From Butyricicoccus_B sp017886875 (GTDB lineage Bacteria > Bacillota > Clostridia > Oscillospirales > Butyricicoccaceae), in NCBI GenBank assembly GCA_963931655.1, contig OZ007036.1, forward strand, positions 620,001-684,000: DNA of 64,000 nt. Direction: 5' to 3'. The position numbers and the translations under genes were made by a program. Positions 43,275 to 51,167 of the stretch are shown here, in pieces. The stretch's first letter is position 1. Each line of letters opens with the position of its first letter. The notes beneath the pieces were generated by a model. That model was not told where the DNA came from. It saw nothing but the letters and a program-made list of their open reading frames with translations, and did not search any database.

Positions 43275-43517
43275 ATGGTGGACAAGTCAAATTTCAAAGA
43301 AAAATATATTCAGCTTGGACTTAAAATAGCATATTATAGAAAACTGAGAGGATTAACTCAAGAAGAACTAGCAGAGAAAATAGATATAAATCCTGCATTT
43401 TTAAGTCATGTTGAAGCTCCTAATGTAAGTAAAACAGTATCTCTTGGTACACTTTTTGCAATATCAGAAGCCTTAGACATACCAGTTTATAAATTTCTAT
43501 TATTTGATGATATATAA
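43275..43517 (+). CDS. XRE-family transcriptional regulator, small
   Basis: 80 residues, a single Cro/CI-type helix-turn-helix: IAYYRKLRGLTQEELAEKID, then NPAFLSHVEAPN and VSLGTLFAISEALDIPVYKF. AGGAGTG precedes ATG 43275. It is divergent from the WYL gene and the large cargo operon, so it may be a second regulator of that operon. There is nothing after the DNA-binding domain. Confidence 0.8.
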   Translation: MVDKSNFKEKYIQLGLKIAYYRKLRGLTQEELAEKIDINPAFLSHVEAPNVSKTVSLGTLFAISEALDIPVYKFLLFDDI

Positions 43518-43762
43518 TATAAAATCATCAAAATAAATTTTCTGTTTTACTATTTTTTCTTTTATTATACACAACTACTAAGGACAAATATTGTCCATCT
43601 TACATGAAAATATAGATAATTCAATATTTTTATATTTATTATCCTATTTTGTAATATATATACATATTTATTCCCTTATATTATAATCTTTCATATTATC
43701 ATATTCAACTAACCATACAAAAAAATATAAATATTATGTTCTAATTTATCAATTTTCTCTAA

Positions 43763-43829
43763 CAAAAAGCCTACTCTTGACTAAAAGAAAATTTATGTGT
43801 TAATATTCAATTGAAAAAAGAGTGCTATC
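43763..43829. repeat. Relic of the toxin-antitoxin repeat unit in IME-B
   Basis: The outer 65 bp of the IME-A toxin-antitoxin unit, from AAAAAGCCTACTCTTGACT to GAGTGCTATC. The plus-strand promoter is kept (TTGACT, 18 bases, TAATAT at 43777-43806). The peptide gene and its promoter are absent. It is followed by a different stem and T run at 43950-43981, so a short plus-strand RNA without a toxin could still be made. Between 43830 and 43950 I see no gene. Confidence 0.65.
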
Positions 43830-43949
43830 AGTGAACATCTAGACCTTTATCTGTTTTATTATCTTGTAATCCTACAACATATTAACTTATTTAAGTTATG
43901 AATTTTAATAATTATATTTTCTACTTTGAAATTTAAATTTTATTTATTT

Positions 43950-43981
43950 GGTTGGTGGTCATTTTGACCATCAACCTTTTT
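43950..43981 (+). terminator. Rho-independent terminator
   Basis: GGTTGGTGGTCA and TGACCATCAACC pair with one G-U wobble around a three-base loop, followed by TTTTT. It could end the XRE transcript or the relic antisense RNA. Confidence 0.7.
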
Positions 43982-44034
43982 ACTTTATTTAACACTATAG
44001 CAGTATAAAAAATATTTATATAAGTGGTGACGAT

Positions 44035-44227
44035 TGTGACGATATTTTTATTAACACCACCCCCTCTCTAATTTAATCGTCATCCCAGTTTTTTACACTA
44101 ACTTTTTTCATTATTTACAAGACTTGTCTTTTTAATTTTCTTCTATTTTTGTAATTTATTTATCTTTTTAAAGGTGTGACGATATTTTTATATCTCGTTT
44201 TTTAATCGTCATCCCAATTTATTCCAT
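44035..44227. repeat. 193-bp direct repeat unit 1 with TGACGAT/ATCGTCA motifs
   Basis: Starts TGTGACGAT and ends AATTTATTCCAT; unit 2 at 44369-44561 has the same length and only scattered base changes. Each unit carries forward TGACGAT and inverted ATCGTCATCC copies twice, as in the IME-A iteron region. A further GGTGACGAT lies at 44026-44034. Candidate origin of IME-B. Confidence 0.75.
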
Positions 44228-44368
44228 ACATTTTTTGTTATAATAAGTTTCATTCTATTTTGCAATTTAAAACCTAAATATAAAAGCAATTATTTTATTT
44301 TTATTTTGTTCTTATAACTTTTATTATCACTTAAATTAAACAATAATTTTATATTTTTTCTTGAACGA

Positions 44369-44561
44369 TGTGACGATATTTTTACTAATACTACCCCCTC
44401 TCTAACTTAATCGTCATCCCAGTTTTTTACACTAACTTTTTTCATTATTTATAATACTTGTCTTTTTAATTTTCTTCTATTTTTATAATTTATTTATCCC
44501 CTTAAAGATGTGACGATATTTTTATATCCCGTTTTTTAATCGTCATCCCAATTTATTCCAT
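44369..44561. repeat. 193-bp direct repeat unit 2
   Basis: Second copy, separated by 141 bp of AT-rich DNA. The stretch 44562-44693 up to the IS30 copy has no gene. Confidence 0.75.
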
Positions 44562-44693
44562 GTGCATTCTCAAACTTTTTTGAATCAAGTGGACAAAATG
44601 TCTGCTTGAAATTTTTATATAATTTTAATAGTCATTAAATTTATAAAATATATACTTGCCCTACTTCTAATTTAAAATATATTTTTATTTTTT

Positions 44694-45746
44694 GATGGAT
44701 TGTAAAATTAAGTGCGACAAAAAAAGCCCACAAGTAAACTTTATAGTGTAAAATGAAGTTACCACACAACATAACACAAAAGGAGTTTACTTATGAGCTA
44801 TAAACATCTTACCACATTTGAAAGAAGCCGTATAGAGGTATTAAAAAAATTGGGATATTCAGCGCGTAAAATAGGAAAAGAAATAGGTAGACATCATAGT
44901 ACAGTTGCAAGAGAACTAAAACGCAATAATGAGCAAATGTATAATGCAGAAACTGCCCATAAAAAATACTGTATTCGAAGAAAGAACTCAAAACCAAAAG
45001 GAAAATATTCAAAAGCTTTGGTTAAGCAGATAGAAAGAGGTTTAAACAGCACATATTCTCCAGAACAGATTGCAAATACACTGACCAAAGGAGTAGTTAG
45101 TTTCAAAACGATATACCGTTGGATTTATAAAGGTATAATCTCAACAAATGGTTTAAAATTACTTAGACATAAGGGAAAGAGACATAAACCAAAAGAAACA
45201 AGAGGACGTTTCAATATTGGCAAATCAATATCTAAAAGACCAAAAGAAATTAAGAAAAGAACAACATTTGGTCATTGGGAATTAGATACAATTGTTTCTA
45301 GTCGTGGTGAGAGTAAAGGCTGTTTTGCTACATTTGCAGAACGAAAAACACGAATGTATATTGCTATAAAAATTCCAGATAGAACTGCATCTTCAATGGA
45401 AAATGCAGTAAGATTTGTTGCTAATATTCTGCCTAAAAAAGCTTTTAAAACTGCAACTGTAGATAGAGGTAAAGAGTTTGCATGTTATTTAAATATTGAA
45501 CGTGATTTGAATATTCCATTTTATTTTGCTGACCCTTATTCATCTTGGCAAAGGGGCACAAATGAAAATTCAAATGGTTTATTACGAGAATTCTTTCCTA
45601 AAAAAACTGATTTAGCTAAAGTTTCCTATAATGATTTACAAAAAGCTTTATTTCTTATAAATTCTAGACCTCGAAAATGTCTCAAGTGGAAATCTGCCTA
45701 TGAAGTTTTCTTTCATCAACTGTCGCTTTTGACTTGACAATTCATC
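44694..45746 (+). mobile_element. IS30-family insertion sequence, copy 2
   Basis: 1053 bp, inverted relative to copy 1 at 16173-17224 and almost identical. Ends are GATGGATTGT and, inverted, GATGAATTGT; TTT on both sides is a possible target duplication. It sits where IME-A has its mobilization region. Confidence 0.88.
44793..45737 (+). CDS. IS30-family transposase, copy 2
   Basis: 314 residues, complete frame, with the same helix-turn-helix and DDE motifs as copy 1 (HWELDTIVS, TVDRGKEFA, NENSNGLLREFFPK). Here the second catalytic motif has the usual DRGKEF, where copy 1 has DRGKKF, so this copy looks closer to the ancestral sequence. Confidence 0.93.
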   Translation: MSYKHLTTFERSRIEVLKKLGYSARKIGKEIGRHHSTVARELKRNNEQMYNAETAHKKYCIRRKNSKPKGKYSKALVKQIERGLNSTYSPEQIANTLTKGVVSFKTIYRWIYKGIISTNGLKLLRHKGKRHKPKETRGRFNIGKSISKRPKEIKKRTTFGHWELDTIVSSRGESKGCFATFAERKTRMYIAIKIPDRTASSMENAVRFVANILPKKAFKTATVDRGKEFACYLNIERDLNIPFYFADPYSSWQRGTNENSNGLLREFFPKKTDLAKVSYNDLQKALFLINSRPRKCLKWKSAYEVFFHQLSLLT

Positions 45747-45816
45747 TTTTAAAAATATCAATAAACAAATTCACTTGCTAAACTCACTATAATAATAAGC
45801 AGTTTTACTGCGTAGC

Positions 45817-45924
45817 CAGCACTGACAAGTGCTGTTCTTTAGGGTTTTAGGGTTTCCTAACAAGCAATTTTTAAAATTTTAGCGAACAGCAAAATTTCAA
45901 AAATGAGTAAAGTGGTACCACTTT
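45817..45924. repeat. Hairpin and perfect palindrome, possible oriT remnant of IME-B
   Basis: CAGCACT-GACA-AGTGCTG (45817-45834) is followed by the perfect 16-bp palindrome AAAGTGGTACCACTTT (45909-45924). They lie between the IS30 copy and the small gene after repA, where a mobilization region would be expected. Function is inferred. Confidence 0.4.
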
Positions 45925-45951
45925 GCATTGCTTGCCAAGTAGTGAAACATA

Positions 45952-45987
45952 AAAAAACGACGTGCTCAGGGTGAACACATCGTTTTC
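45952..45987 (-). terminator. Rho-independent terminator of the IME-B backbone operon
   Basis: On the minus strand AAACGATGTG pairs with CACGTCGTTT with one wobble, followed by seven T, 16 bases after the stop of the 94-residue gene. Confidence 0.8.
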
Positions 45988-46002
45988 AAAAGGTTATTCT
46001 AA

Positions 46003-46287
46003 TTACTCCATTTTCTTATCCAGAAATGGTAGCTCATACACATCTTTCATCATTAACATTCCCAATGCAAAGCCATATTGAAACTGTGCTTCAAGTTCCA
46101 TGCAATTTGTTTTTATTAAATGCATATGAAAATTATTTACCAGTTCCATTTGTTCTTTTGTGAGCTTTTCAGAAAGTTCATCTAATAGCTGTCCTGTCTT
46201 TTTTGTCATTTTTCTATATTCCTTATCTTGTGGAACAGCTTGTTCTACTGGGCAAATATCCCCACAATATAATGTTTCTAACACCAT
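46003..46287 (-). CDS. Small protein resembling DUF6809
   Basis: 94 residues. It begins VLETLYCGDICPVEQ and ends QYGFALGMLMMKDVY ELPFL, a pattern of small helical proteins found in Firmicute plasmids and mobile elements (DUF6809-like, from memory). GGAGG precedes ATG 46287. It follows the RepA-like gene by 15 bases and has no counterpart in IME-A. Function unknown. Confidence 0.6.
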   Translation of the reverse strand: MVLETLYCGDICPVEQAVPQDKEYRKMTKKTGQLLDELSEKLTKEQMELVNNFHMHLIKTNCMELEAQFQYGFALGMLMMKDVYELPFLDKKME

Positions 46288-46302
46288 TTTAAACCCTCCA
46301 TT

Positions 46303-47457
46303 TTATTTTTTTATAATATCTGACTGTAGTGTAAGTGTTATATGACTACCTGTTCTAGTCCTTTTAGTTTCATAGTTAATATTAAAATCCTGCAACAATC
46401 GTCCTGCTGAAACATTTAATTTTCTGCTTAATACATTAGGTGAAATATTTTCTTTTAAAATTTCTGCAAGTTGTGTTGCTGTGCCTTTCCATTCTGGTTT
46501 TTCTATTGTTACCAGTTTCGACACCTGCTCTATTAATGGTTCTATTGGTGGTTTACGAAATTCTTTATCCGCTTTTTCAAAGCACCAAATCAAATGTTCT
46601 TTATCTCGTGATAAATAAATTCTTTGGTCTGGTTGGTCACGTCCTACAACATCTAAAGTAGCTTGGTCATCAGTTCGTTTTTCTTTTTGCATTAAGAACG
46701 CACCATCTGCACAACCAAGTAATCCTGTAGTACCTGAAATCATTTCAAAGCTATCACCTGATGGCTGTTTTCTTGTATGGTGTACGATTAACACACATAT
46801 ACCATATCTATCACCAAATTCTTTTAATTTGCTTATAATATCATAATCGCCCGCATAACTATAAGCATCACTTGCATTTTCTCTAACTTTTTGCAGAGTA
46901 TCTACAATTATAAGTTTGGTATTTGGGTATTCTGTTATAAAATACTTTAGTTGATTTTCTAAGCCTCTTCCTATTTGATTGGCACAGACTGCAAAGAATA
47001 AATCTGATATAGCCTCTACACCAAACATACGTGACATACGTTCTTGTAAACGCTGATAATCGTCCTCAAGTGCCAAATATAAAACCGAACCTTTTTTAAC
47101 ATCATAACCCCAAAGAGCTTGACCAGTACTAACATGATAAGCAATTTGTGCAACTAAAAATGATTTACCGATCTTAGGTGCACCTGCCAAAATATACGCT
47201 CCAGTATAAAGCAAACCGTCAATAATTGGCATTCTGCTTTTATAAACAGTATCATATAATTCACTTAGTGAAATTGTGTGTATATAATCTGGATCATTCA
47301 TACGATATATCTTTCTAAAATAAAGTTCACGTTCTTCTTCAAAGTTATTGTCATCTGAATTATTTTCTGATAAAATAGTGTCAGTACATATTTCTGACTG
47401 CCCTTCATCTGCTGGAACAGATGAGCCTAGGGTGGTCATTTTATTTTCATCAAACAT
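46303..47457 (-). CDS. RepA-like AAA ATPase of IME-B
   Basis: 384 residues, a clear homologue of the IME-A protein at 28786-29934. Walker A is YILAGAPKIGKSFLVAQ, Walker B KLIIVDTLQKV, then VHHTRKQPSGDSFEMISGTTG. N-terminal 50 residues differ most between the two. It overlaps the ribbon-helix-helix gene by 8 bases, with GGAGGAAA before ATG 47457. Expected to be a replicative helicase acting at the TGACGAT repeats, which here are separated from the gene by the IS30 copy. Confidence 0.82.
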   Translation of the reverse strand: MFDENKMTTLGSSVPADEGQSEICTDTILSENNSDDNNFEEERELYFRKIYRMNDPDYIHTISLSELYDTVYKSRMPIIDGLLYTGAYILAGAPKIGKSFLVAQIAYHVSTGQALWGYDVKKGSVLYLALEDDYQRLQERMSRMFGVEAISDLFFAVCANQIGRGLENQLKYFITEYPNTKLIIVDTLQKVRENASDAYSYAGDYDIISKLKEFGDRYGICVLIVHHTRKQPSGDSFEMISGTTGLLGCADGAFLMQKEKRTDDQATLDVVGRDQPDQRIYLSRDKEHLIWCFEKADKEFRKPPIEPLIEQVSKLVTIEKPEWKGTATQLAEILKENISPNVLSRKLNVSAGRLLQDFNINYETKRTRTGSHITLTLQSDIIKK

Positions 47458-47782
47458 TTTTCATTTCCTCCTTTAGTCCTGCTACAATCTTAGATATAAA
47501 ATAAATTAAATCCAACAAATCTTTATTAACCTCTTGACTATTTTCTATTTGTTTTAGTTGCTCAAGAATTTCTATAAATTGACCTTTTAAAGCCTTATAA
47601 ACTCTTGGATTTCCTTGTACTATGACTTCTCTATCAAGCAACTTATGAATAATATAATCTTGCTTTGTAAGTCCTGTAACTTTAACCATTTTTTCTAAAA
47701 GCAAGTTTTCTTCATCAGATAAACGAAATGCAATAGTCTTATTTCTCCAACGTCCTTGCTTATCTAAATTTTTATGCGACAT
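47450..47782 (-). CDS. Mobilization/relaxosome-type protein (ribbon-helix-helix) of IME-B
   Basis: 110 residues from ATG 47782, chosen to match the IME-A homologue (SHKNLDKQGRWRNKTIAFRL against SLKNLDCNGRWRNKTIAFRM); the open frame extends six codons further into the integrase gene. The DEENLLLEKMVKVTGLTKQD block is the RHH-like part. With no relaxase in this element its mobilization role could only be served in trans. Confidence 0.65.
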   Translation of the reverse strand: MSHKNLDKQGRWRNKTIAFRLSDEENLLLEKMVKVTGLTKQDYIIHKLLDREVIVQGNPRVYKALKGQFIEILEQLKQIENSQEVNKDLLDLIYFISKIVAGLKEEMKNV

Positions 47783-47783
47783 T

Positions 47784-48857
47784 TTATATTTCTCTCTCAA
47801 AATTTAATTTTTCTGCCATTTCTTTTTGTTTAGACGGGAATAAATGGGCATAATTATAAGTGATATCAATACTTTCATGTCCCACTCTATCTGCAATAGC
47901 AATGGCTGAGAATCCCATATCTATCAAAAGCGAGATAGCACTATGACGAATATCATGGATTCTTATACGTTTAACCCCTGTTTCCTTACAACCACGGTTC
48001 ATTTCTCGGTGTAAATAGCTTTTAGATAATGGAAACAGTCTGTCATTTGGTTTAATACCATAAGTCATACGAATTAAATCTTGTATTTCATCACATAAAA
48101 ATTGTGGCATTGTAATTGTTCTATTACTTTTTTCTGTTTTTGGTGTTGTTATCAAATCTTCACAATCAATACGTTGATAAGATTTATTGATGGTAACCAT
48201 ACCTTTGGTAAAGTCAAAATCTTTTGGAGTTAGGGCTAGTAATTCGCCCTCTCGAATACCACACCAATAAAGCATTTCAAAAGCATAAAATGACATCGGT
48301 TTGTCCATAATAGCTTTAGAAAACTTTATATATTCTTCTTTTGTCCAAAATAACATCTCTCGATTTTTCTTTTTGCCCATGCTACCAGCTTTTTTACAAG
48401 GATTATCTTTTAAATTATAATAGCGAACTGCATGATTAAAAATTGTGCTAAGTTGATTATGAACAGTTTTCAAATATACAGGTGAATAAGCATTACCTTT
48501 TTCATCTTTGAATTTCATCATCTCATTTTGCCATGAGATAATTTGCTGTGGTGTGATACTACTTATCTTTAGTTTTCCGAAATATGGCAACAATTTTGTA
48601 CGGATAATGTGTTCTTTTGTATGCCAAGTGTTAGCTTTAATACGTGTTTTCATATCGTTAGTATATTGCTCAACAAAACTTTGAAATGTCATGTCTAAAT
48701 CACCACTAACGAAATTTAACTGTTCTCTTTCCCAGCTTTGTGCTTCTCGTTTAGTTTTAAAACCACGTTTTTGCGTTTGTTTACGTTTTCCTGTCCAATC
48801 AGTATAACGATAGATAACTCGCCAAGTATTACTCTTTTCATCTTTGTAAACTGACAT
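47784..48857 (-). CDS. int: Tyrosine recombinase integrase of IME-B
   Basis: 357 residues with the same domain order as the IME-A integrase: arm-binding domain, core-binding domain, catalytic domain. The active-site residues are in CGIREGELLALT, TEKSNRTI, HDIRHSAISLL and GHESIDITYNYAH (Tyr nucleophile in the last). The ATG follows the excisionase TAA directly, with AAGGAGGTG overlapping the end of xis. Located about 580 bp from the guaA end, it most likely catalysed insertion there. Confidence 0.92.
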   Translation of the reverse strand: MSVYKDEKSNTWRVIYRYTDWTGKRKQTQKRGFKTKREAQSWEREQLNFVSGDLDMTFQSFVEQYTNDMKTRIKANTWHTKEHIIRTKLLPYFGKLKISSITPQQIISWQNEMMKFKDEKGNAYSPVYLKTVHNQLSTIFNHAVRYYNLKDNPCKKAGSMGKKKNREMLFWTKEEYIKFSKAIMDKPMSFYAFEMLYWCGIREGELLALTPKDFDFTKGMVTINKSYQRIDCEDLITTPKTEKSNRTITMPQFLCDEIQDLIRMTYGIKPNDRLFPLSKSYLHREMNRGCKETGVKRIRIHDIRHSAISLLIDMGFSAIAIADRVGHESIDITYNYAHLFPSKQKEMAEKLNFEREI

Positions 48858-49070
48858 TTACTTCACCTCCTTTTGTCCGTCTGCACAGTCGTAACCACCA
48901 TAACAAACTTTTTCAATGAAGTAATTGCGATTTACTTTTCCTGAAATTGTGATAAATCCTTTTGCATCAAGTTCTGCATTGAGTTTCTGCATAACTTTAT
49001 ACGCTGTTCCTTTAGAAACTCCCATAATCTCTGCTACTTGTTCTGCTGTAAAATAGTTGCGTTCTAACAT
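48858..49070 (-). CDS. xis: Excisionase-like DNA-binding protein of IME-B
   Basis: 70 residues. NYFTAEQVAEIMGVSKGTAY with KVMQKLNAELDAKGF and SGKVNRNYF form a helix-turn-helix with wing, matching the IME-A excisionase in pattern (KGFITISGKVNRNYF against KGFIVINGRVDRKYF). GGAGGTAAAA precedes ATG 49070. Its stop abuts the integrase start. Confidence 0.8.
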   Translation of the reverse strand: MLERNYFTAEQVAEIMGVSKGTAYKVMQKLNAELDAKGFITISGKVNRNYFIEKVCYGGYDCADGQKEVK

Positions 49071-49145
49071 TATTTTTTACCTCCATAAAAATTATTCTGC
49101 TTTTGGTTATGTATGCTAATCTACGGAGGATTTATGAAGTAGATC

Positions 49146-49174
49146 AGTATAACCAAATTTTGGTTTAATGTCAA
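49146..49174 (-). promoter_or_regulatory. xis-int promoter of IME-B with spacer palindrome
   Basis: On the minus strand TTGACA, 17 bases, TATACT. The palindrome AACCAAA-T-TTTGGTT (49151-49165) fills the spacer and is a likely operator, although no local XRE gene remains. Confidence 0.7.
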
Positions 49175-49231
49175 CAAATTTTATGGTATTTTTTGGCACT
49201 ATATTTTTTATATCACCCCCTAAAAAATGAC

Positions 49232-49275
49232 AAAAAGGAGCTATCTGACAATATGGTCAACATCAGATAGCTCCA
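49232..49275 (-). terminator. Strong stem-loop terminator at the right end of IME-B
   Basis: GGAGCTATCTGA and TCAGATAGCTCC pair perfectly, with T's on the minus strand. In IME-A the terminator after the XRE gene has the same position, so this may be what is left of that gene; it may also end guaA transcription. Confidence 0.75.
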
Positions 49276-49311
49276 TTATTATTACGAATATTTTATGTTG
49301 TTTCAAATTTT

Positions 49312-49329
49312 GTTGCCATTTTGTTGCCA
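49312..49329. repeat. Paired GTTGCCA repeats, right end of IME-B
   Basis: GTTGCCA twice with an 11-bp period, 110 bp inside the guaA junction, matching 32667-32684 at the other end. Confidence 0.55.
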
Positions 49330-49438
49330 CAACAAAATTGATATTTAAAAAACAACATTTTTAACCTTGATTTATCCTTATTTTTTGTAAAATATAAGAT
49401 AAAACCAAACTTTCTATGCTACTTTAATTCACTCGGAA

Positions 49439-49450
49439 TTATTCCCACTC
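49439..49450. other. Attachment site at the 3' end of guaA
   Basis: The final 12 bp of guaA including its stop codon, repeated at 32553-32564. Integration here keeps guaA intact. Confidence 0.6.
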
Positions 49451-50983
49451 GATAGTAGCAGGTGGCTTAGAGGTAATATCATAAACAATACGGTTAATAT
49501 GACCAACCTCATTTACAATACGCACACTCACACGGTCTAGTACATCATAAGGAATTCTAGCCCAATCAGCGGTCATAAAGTCGGTAGTTGTTACAGAACG
49601 CAGAGCAAGAGTATAATCATAAGTTCTACCATCTCCCATAACGCCTACACTACGCATATTAGTTAATACAGCGAAATACTGGTTCATAGTATGTTCAAGA
49701 CCAGCCTTAGATATTTCATCACGGAAGATAAAATCAGCATCACGTAAAACGTCTAATTTTTCCTTAGTGATATCACCAATTACACGAATTGCAAGGCCTG
49801 GACCTGGGAATGGTTGACGCATAACAAGATATTCTGGAAGGTCAAGCTCACGACCTAACTCACGAACTTCATCTTTAAATAATAGACGTAGTGGCTCAAT
49901 AATTTCCTTAAAATCAACATAATCTGGCAAACCGCCAACATTATGATGGCTTTTAATTACAGCTGCATCGCCTGCACCTGACTCAATAACATCTGGATAA
50001 ATAGTACCTTGAACTAAGAAATCAACCTTACCGATTTTCTTGCCCTCGTCCTCAAATACACGAATAAATTCTTCACCAATAATCTTACGTTTAGTTTCTG
50101 GGTCACTTACATCAGCGAGTTTACTAAGGAAACGTTCTTCAGCATCAACACGTATAAAATTAATATCCCATTTAGAGAAAGCAGCCTCTACTTCATCGCC
50201 TTCATCTTTACGCATTAGACCATGGTCAACAAATACACAAGTTAGCTGATTACCAACAGCCTCAGCAAGTAAAGCAGCAGCAACAGAGGAGTCCACGCCA
50301 CCAGAAAGAGCCAAAAGCACCTTACCATCGCCCACTTTTTCACGAATAGCGTTAATAGAAGTGTTTTTATAATCTTCCATAGTCCAGTCACCCTTAGCAC
50401 CACAAACCTCATATAAGAAGTTTTTAAGCATAAGAGTACCATTTTCAGTGTGATTTACTTCTGGGTGATATTGAACGCCATAAAAACCACGGTTTTCATC
50501 AGCAATAGCAACATTTGGACACATAGCAGTGTGACCAACTAATTTAAAGCCCTCTGGAACTTTAGCCATATAATCACCATGGCTCATCCAAGATATACCT
50601 TGCTCTGGTAAACCTTTAAATAGCTTACAAGAAGTATCATAGAAAGTTTCAGTTTTACCATACTCACGGGCAGAGTCATCTTGAGCAGCAGTAACTTGAC
50701 CACCAAGAGAATGAGCCATCAACTGACAACCATAACAGATACCAAGCACAGGAACGCCTAAATTAAAAATTTCTGGGTCACATTTAGGAGAGCCCTCTTC
50801 ATAAACGCTATTTGGGCCACCAGTAAAAATAATACCGATAGGATTTAAGCTCTTAATTTCTTCGATTGATGTTTTATAAGGTTTAACTTCGCAGTAAACA
50901 TGATGTTCACGAACACGACGAGCTATAAGCTGATTATACTGCCCGCCAAAGTCAAGAACAAGTACAAGCTGATGATTTTGCAT
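49439..50983 (-). CDS. guaA: GMP synthase (glutamine-hydrolysing)
   Basis: 514 residues from ATG 50983 (MQNHQLVLVLDFGGQYNQLI), the start seen in relatives. GAAAGGA lies 12 bases upstream and directly abuts an earlier ATG, which rules that one out. The class I glutaminase domain has GICYGCQLMAHSLGG (Cys nucleophile) and QYHPEVNHT. The ATP pyrophosphatase domain has the PP-loop LSGGVDSSVAA near residue 231. The C-terminal dimerisation domain ends PPATIEWE. It makes GMP from XMP, ATP and glutamine in purine synthesis. Its 3' end is the insertion site of the mobile elements. Confidence 0.97.
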   Translation of the reverse strand: MQNHQLVLVLDFGGQYNQLIARRVREHHVYCEVKPYKTSIEEIKSLNPIGIIFTGGPNSVYEEGSPKCDPEIFNLGVPVLGICYGCQLMAHSLGGQVTAAQDDSAREYGKTETFYDTSCKLFKGLPEQGISWMSHGDYMAKVPEGFKLVGHTAMCPNVAIADENRGFYGVQYHPEVNHTENGTLMLKNFLYEVCGAKGDWTMEDYKNTSINAIREKVGDGKVLLALSGGVDSSVAAALLAEAVGNQLTCVFVDHGLMRKDEGDEVEAAFSKWDINFIRVDAEERFLSKLADVSDPETKRKIIGEEFIRVFEDEGKKIGKVDFLVQGTIYPDVIESGAGDAAVIKSHHNVGGLPDYVDFKEIIEPLRLLFKDEVRELGRELDLPEYLVMRQPFPGPGLAIRVIGDITKEKLDVLRDADFIFRDEISKAGLEHTMNQYFAVLTNMRSVGVMGDGRTYDYTLALRSVTTTDFMTADWARIPYDVLDRVSVRIVNEVGHINRIVYDITSKPPATIEWE

Positions 50984-51167
50984 TTTCAGCGTCATTCCTT
51001 TCACAATATTTAAAATCCAATATTTTTAGCTATTTTTAGATATAAAAATTATGCCATATTTAAGTGTTTTCGGCAAGTAGTTTTAAATAATTTTTCTGAT
51101 AAATTAGAATAATTCAGCGTCTTATGTAAAAAATAGTTATAACACACATTAGAAAGGGAGTTAATTT

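Larger units (their letters stand above)
32565..49438. mobile_element. IME-B: relaxase-less relative of IME-A inserted at guaA
   Basis: Bounded by the two copies of the 12-bp guaA end and by paired GTTGCCA repeats near both ends. The backbone (xis, int, ribbon-helix-helix, RepA-like ATPase, TGACGAT repeats) matches IME-A, but mobV and the XRE gene are gone and an IS30 copy sits in the former mobilization region. The cargo at 32880-43517 is the dynamin/HerA/toxin operon. Confidence 0.6.

Noticed and set aside
44026..44561. Short repeated TGACGAT motifs as a CRISPR array
   Set aside because: Spacing is irregular, motifs occur in both orientations, the larger unit is a 193-bp duplication, and no cas gene is present.
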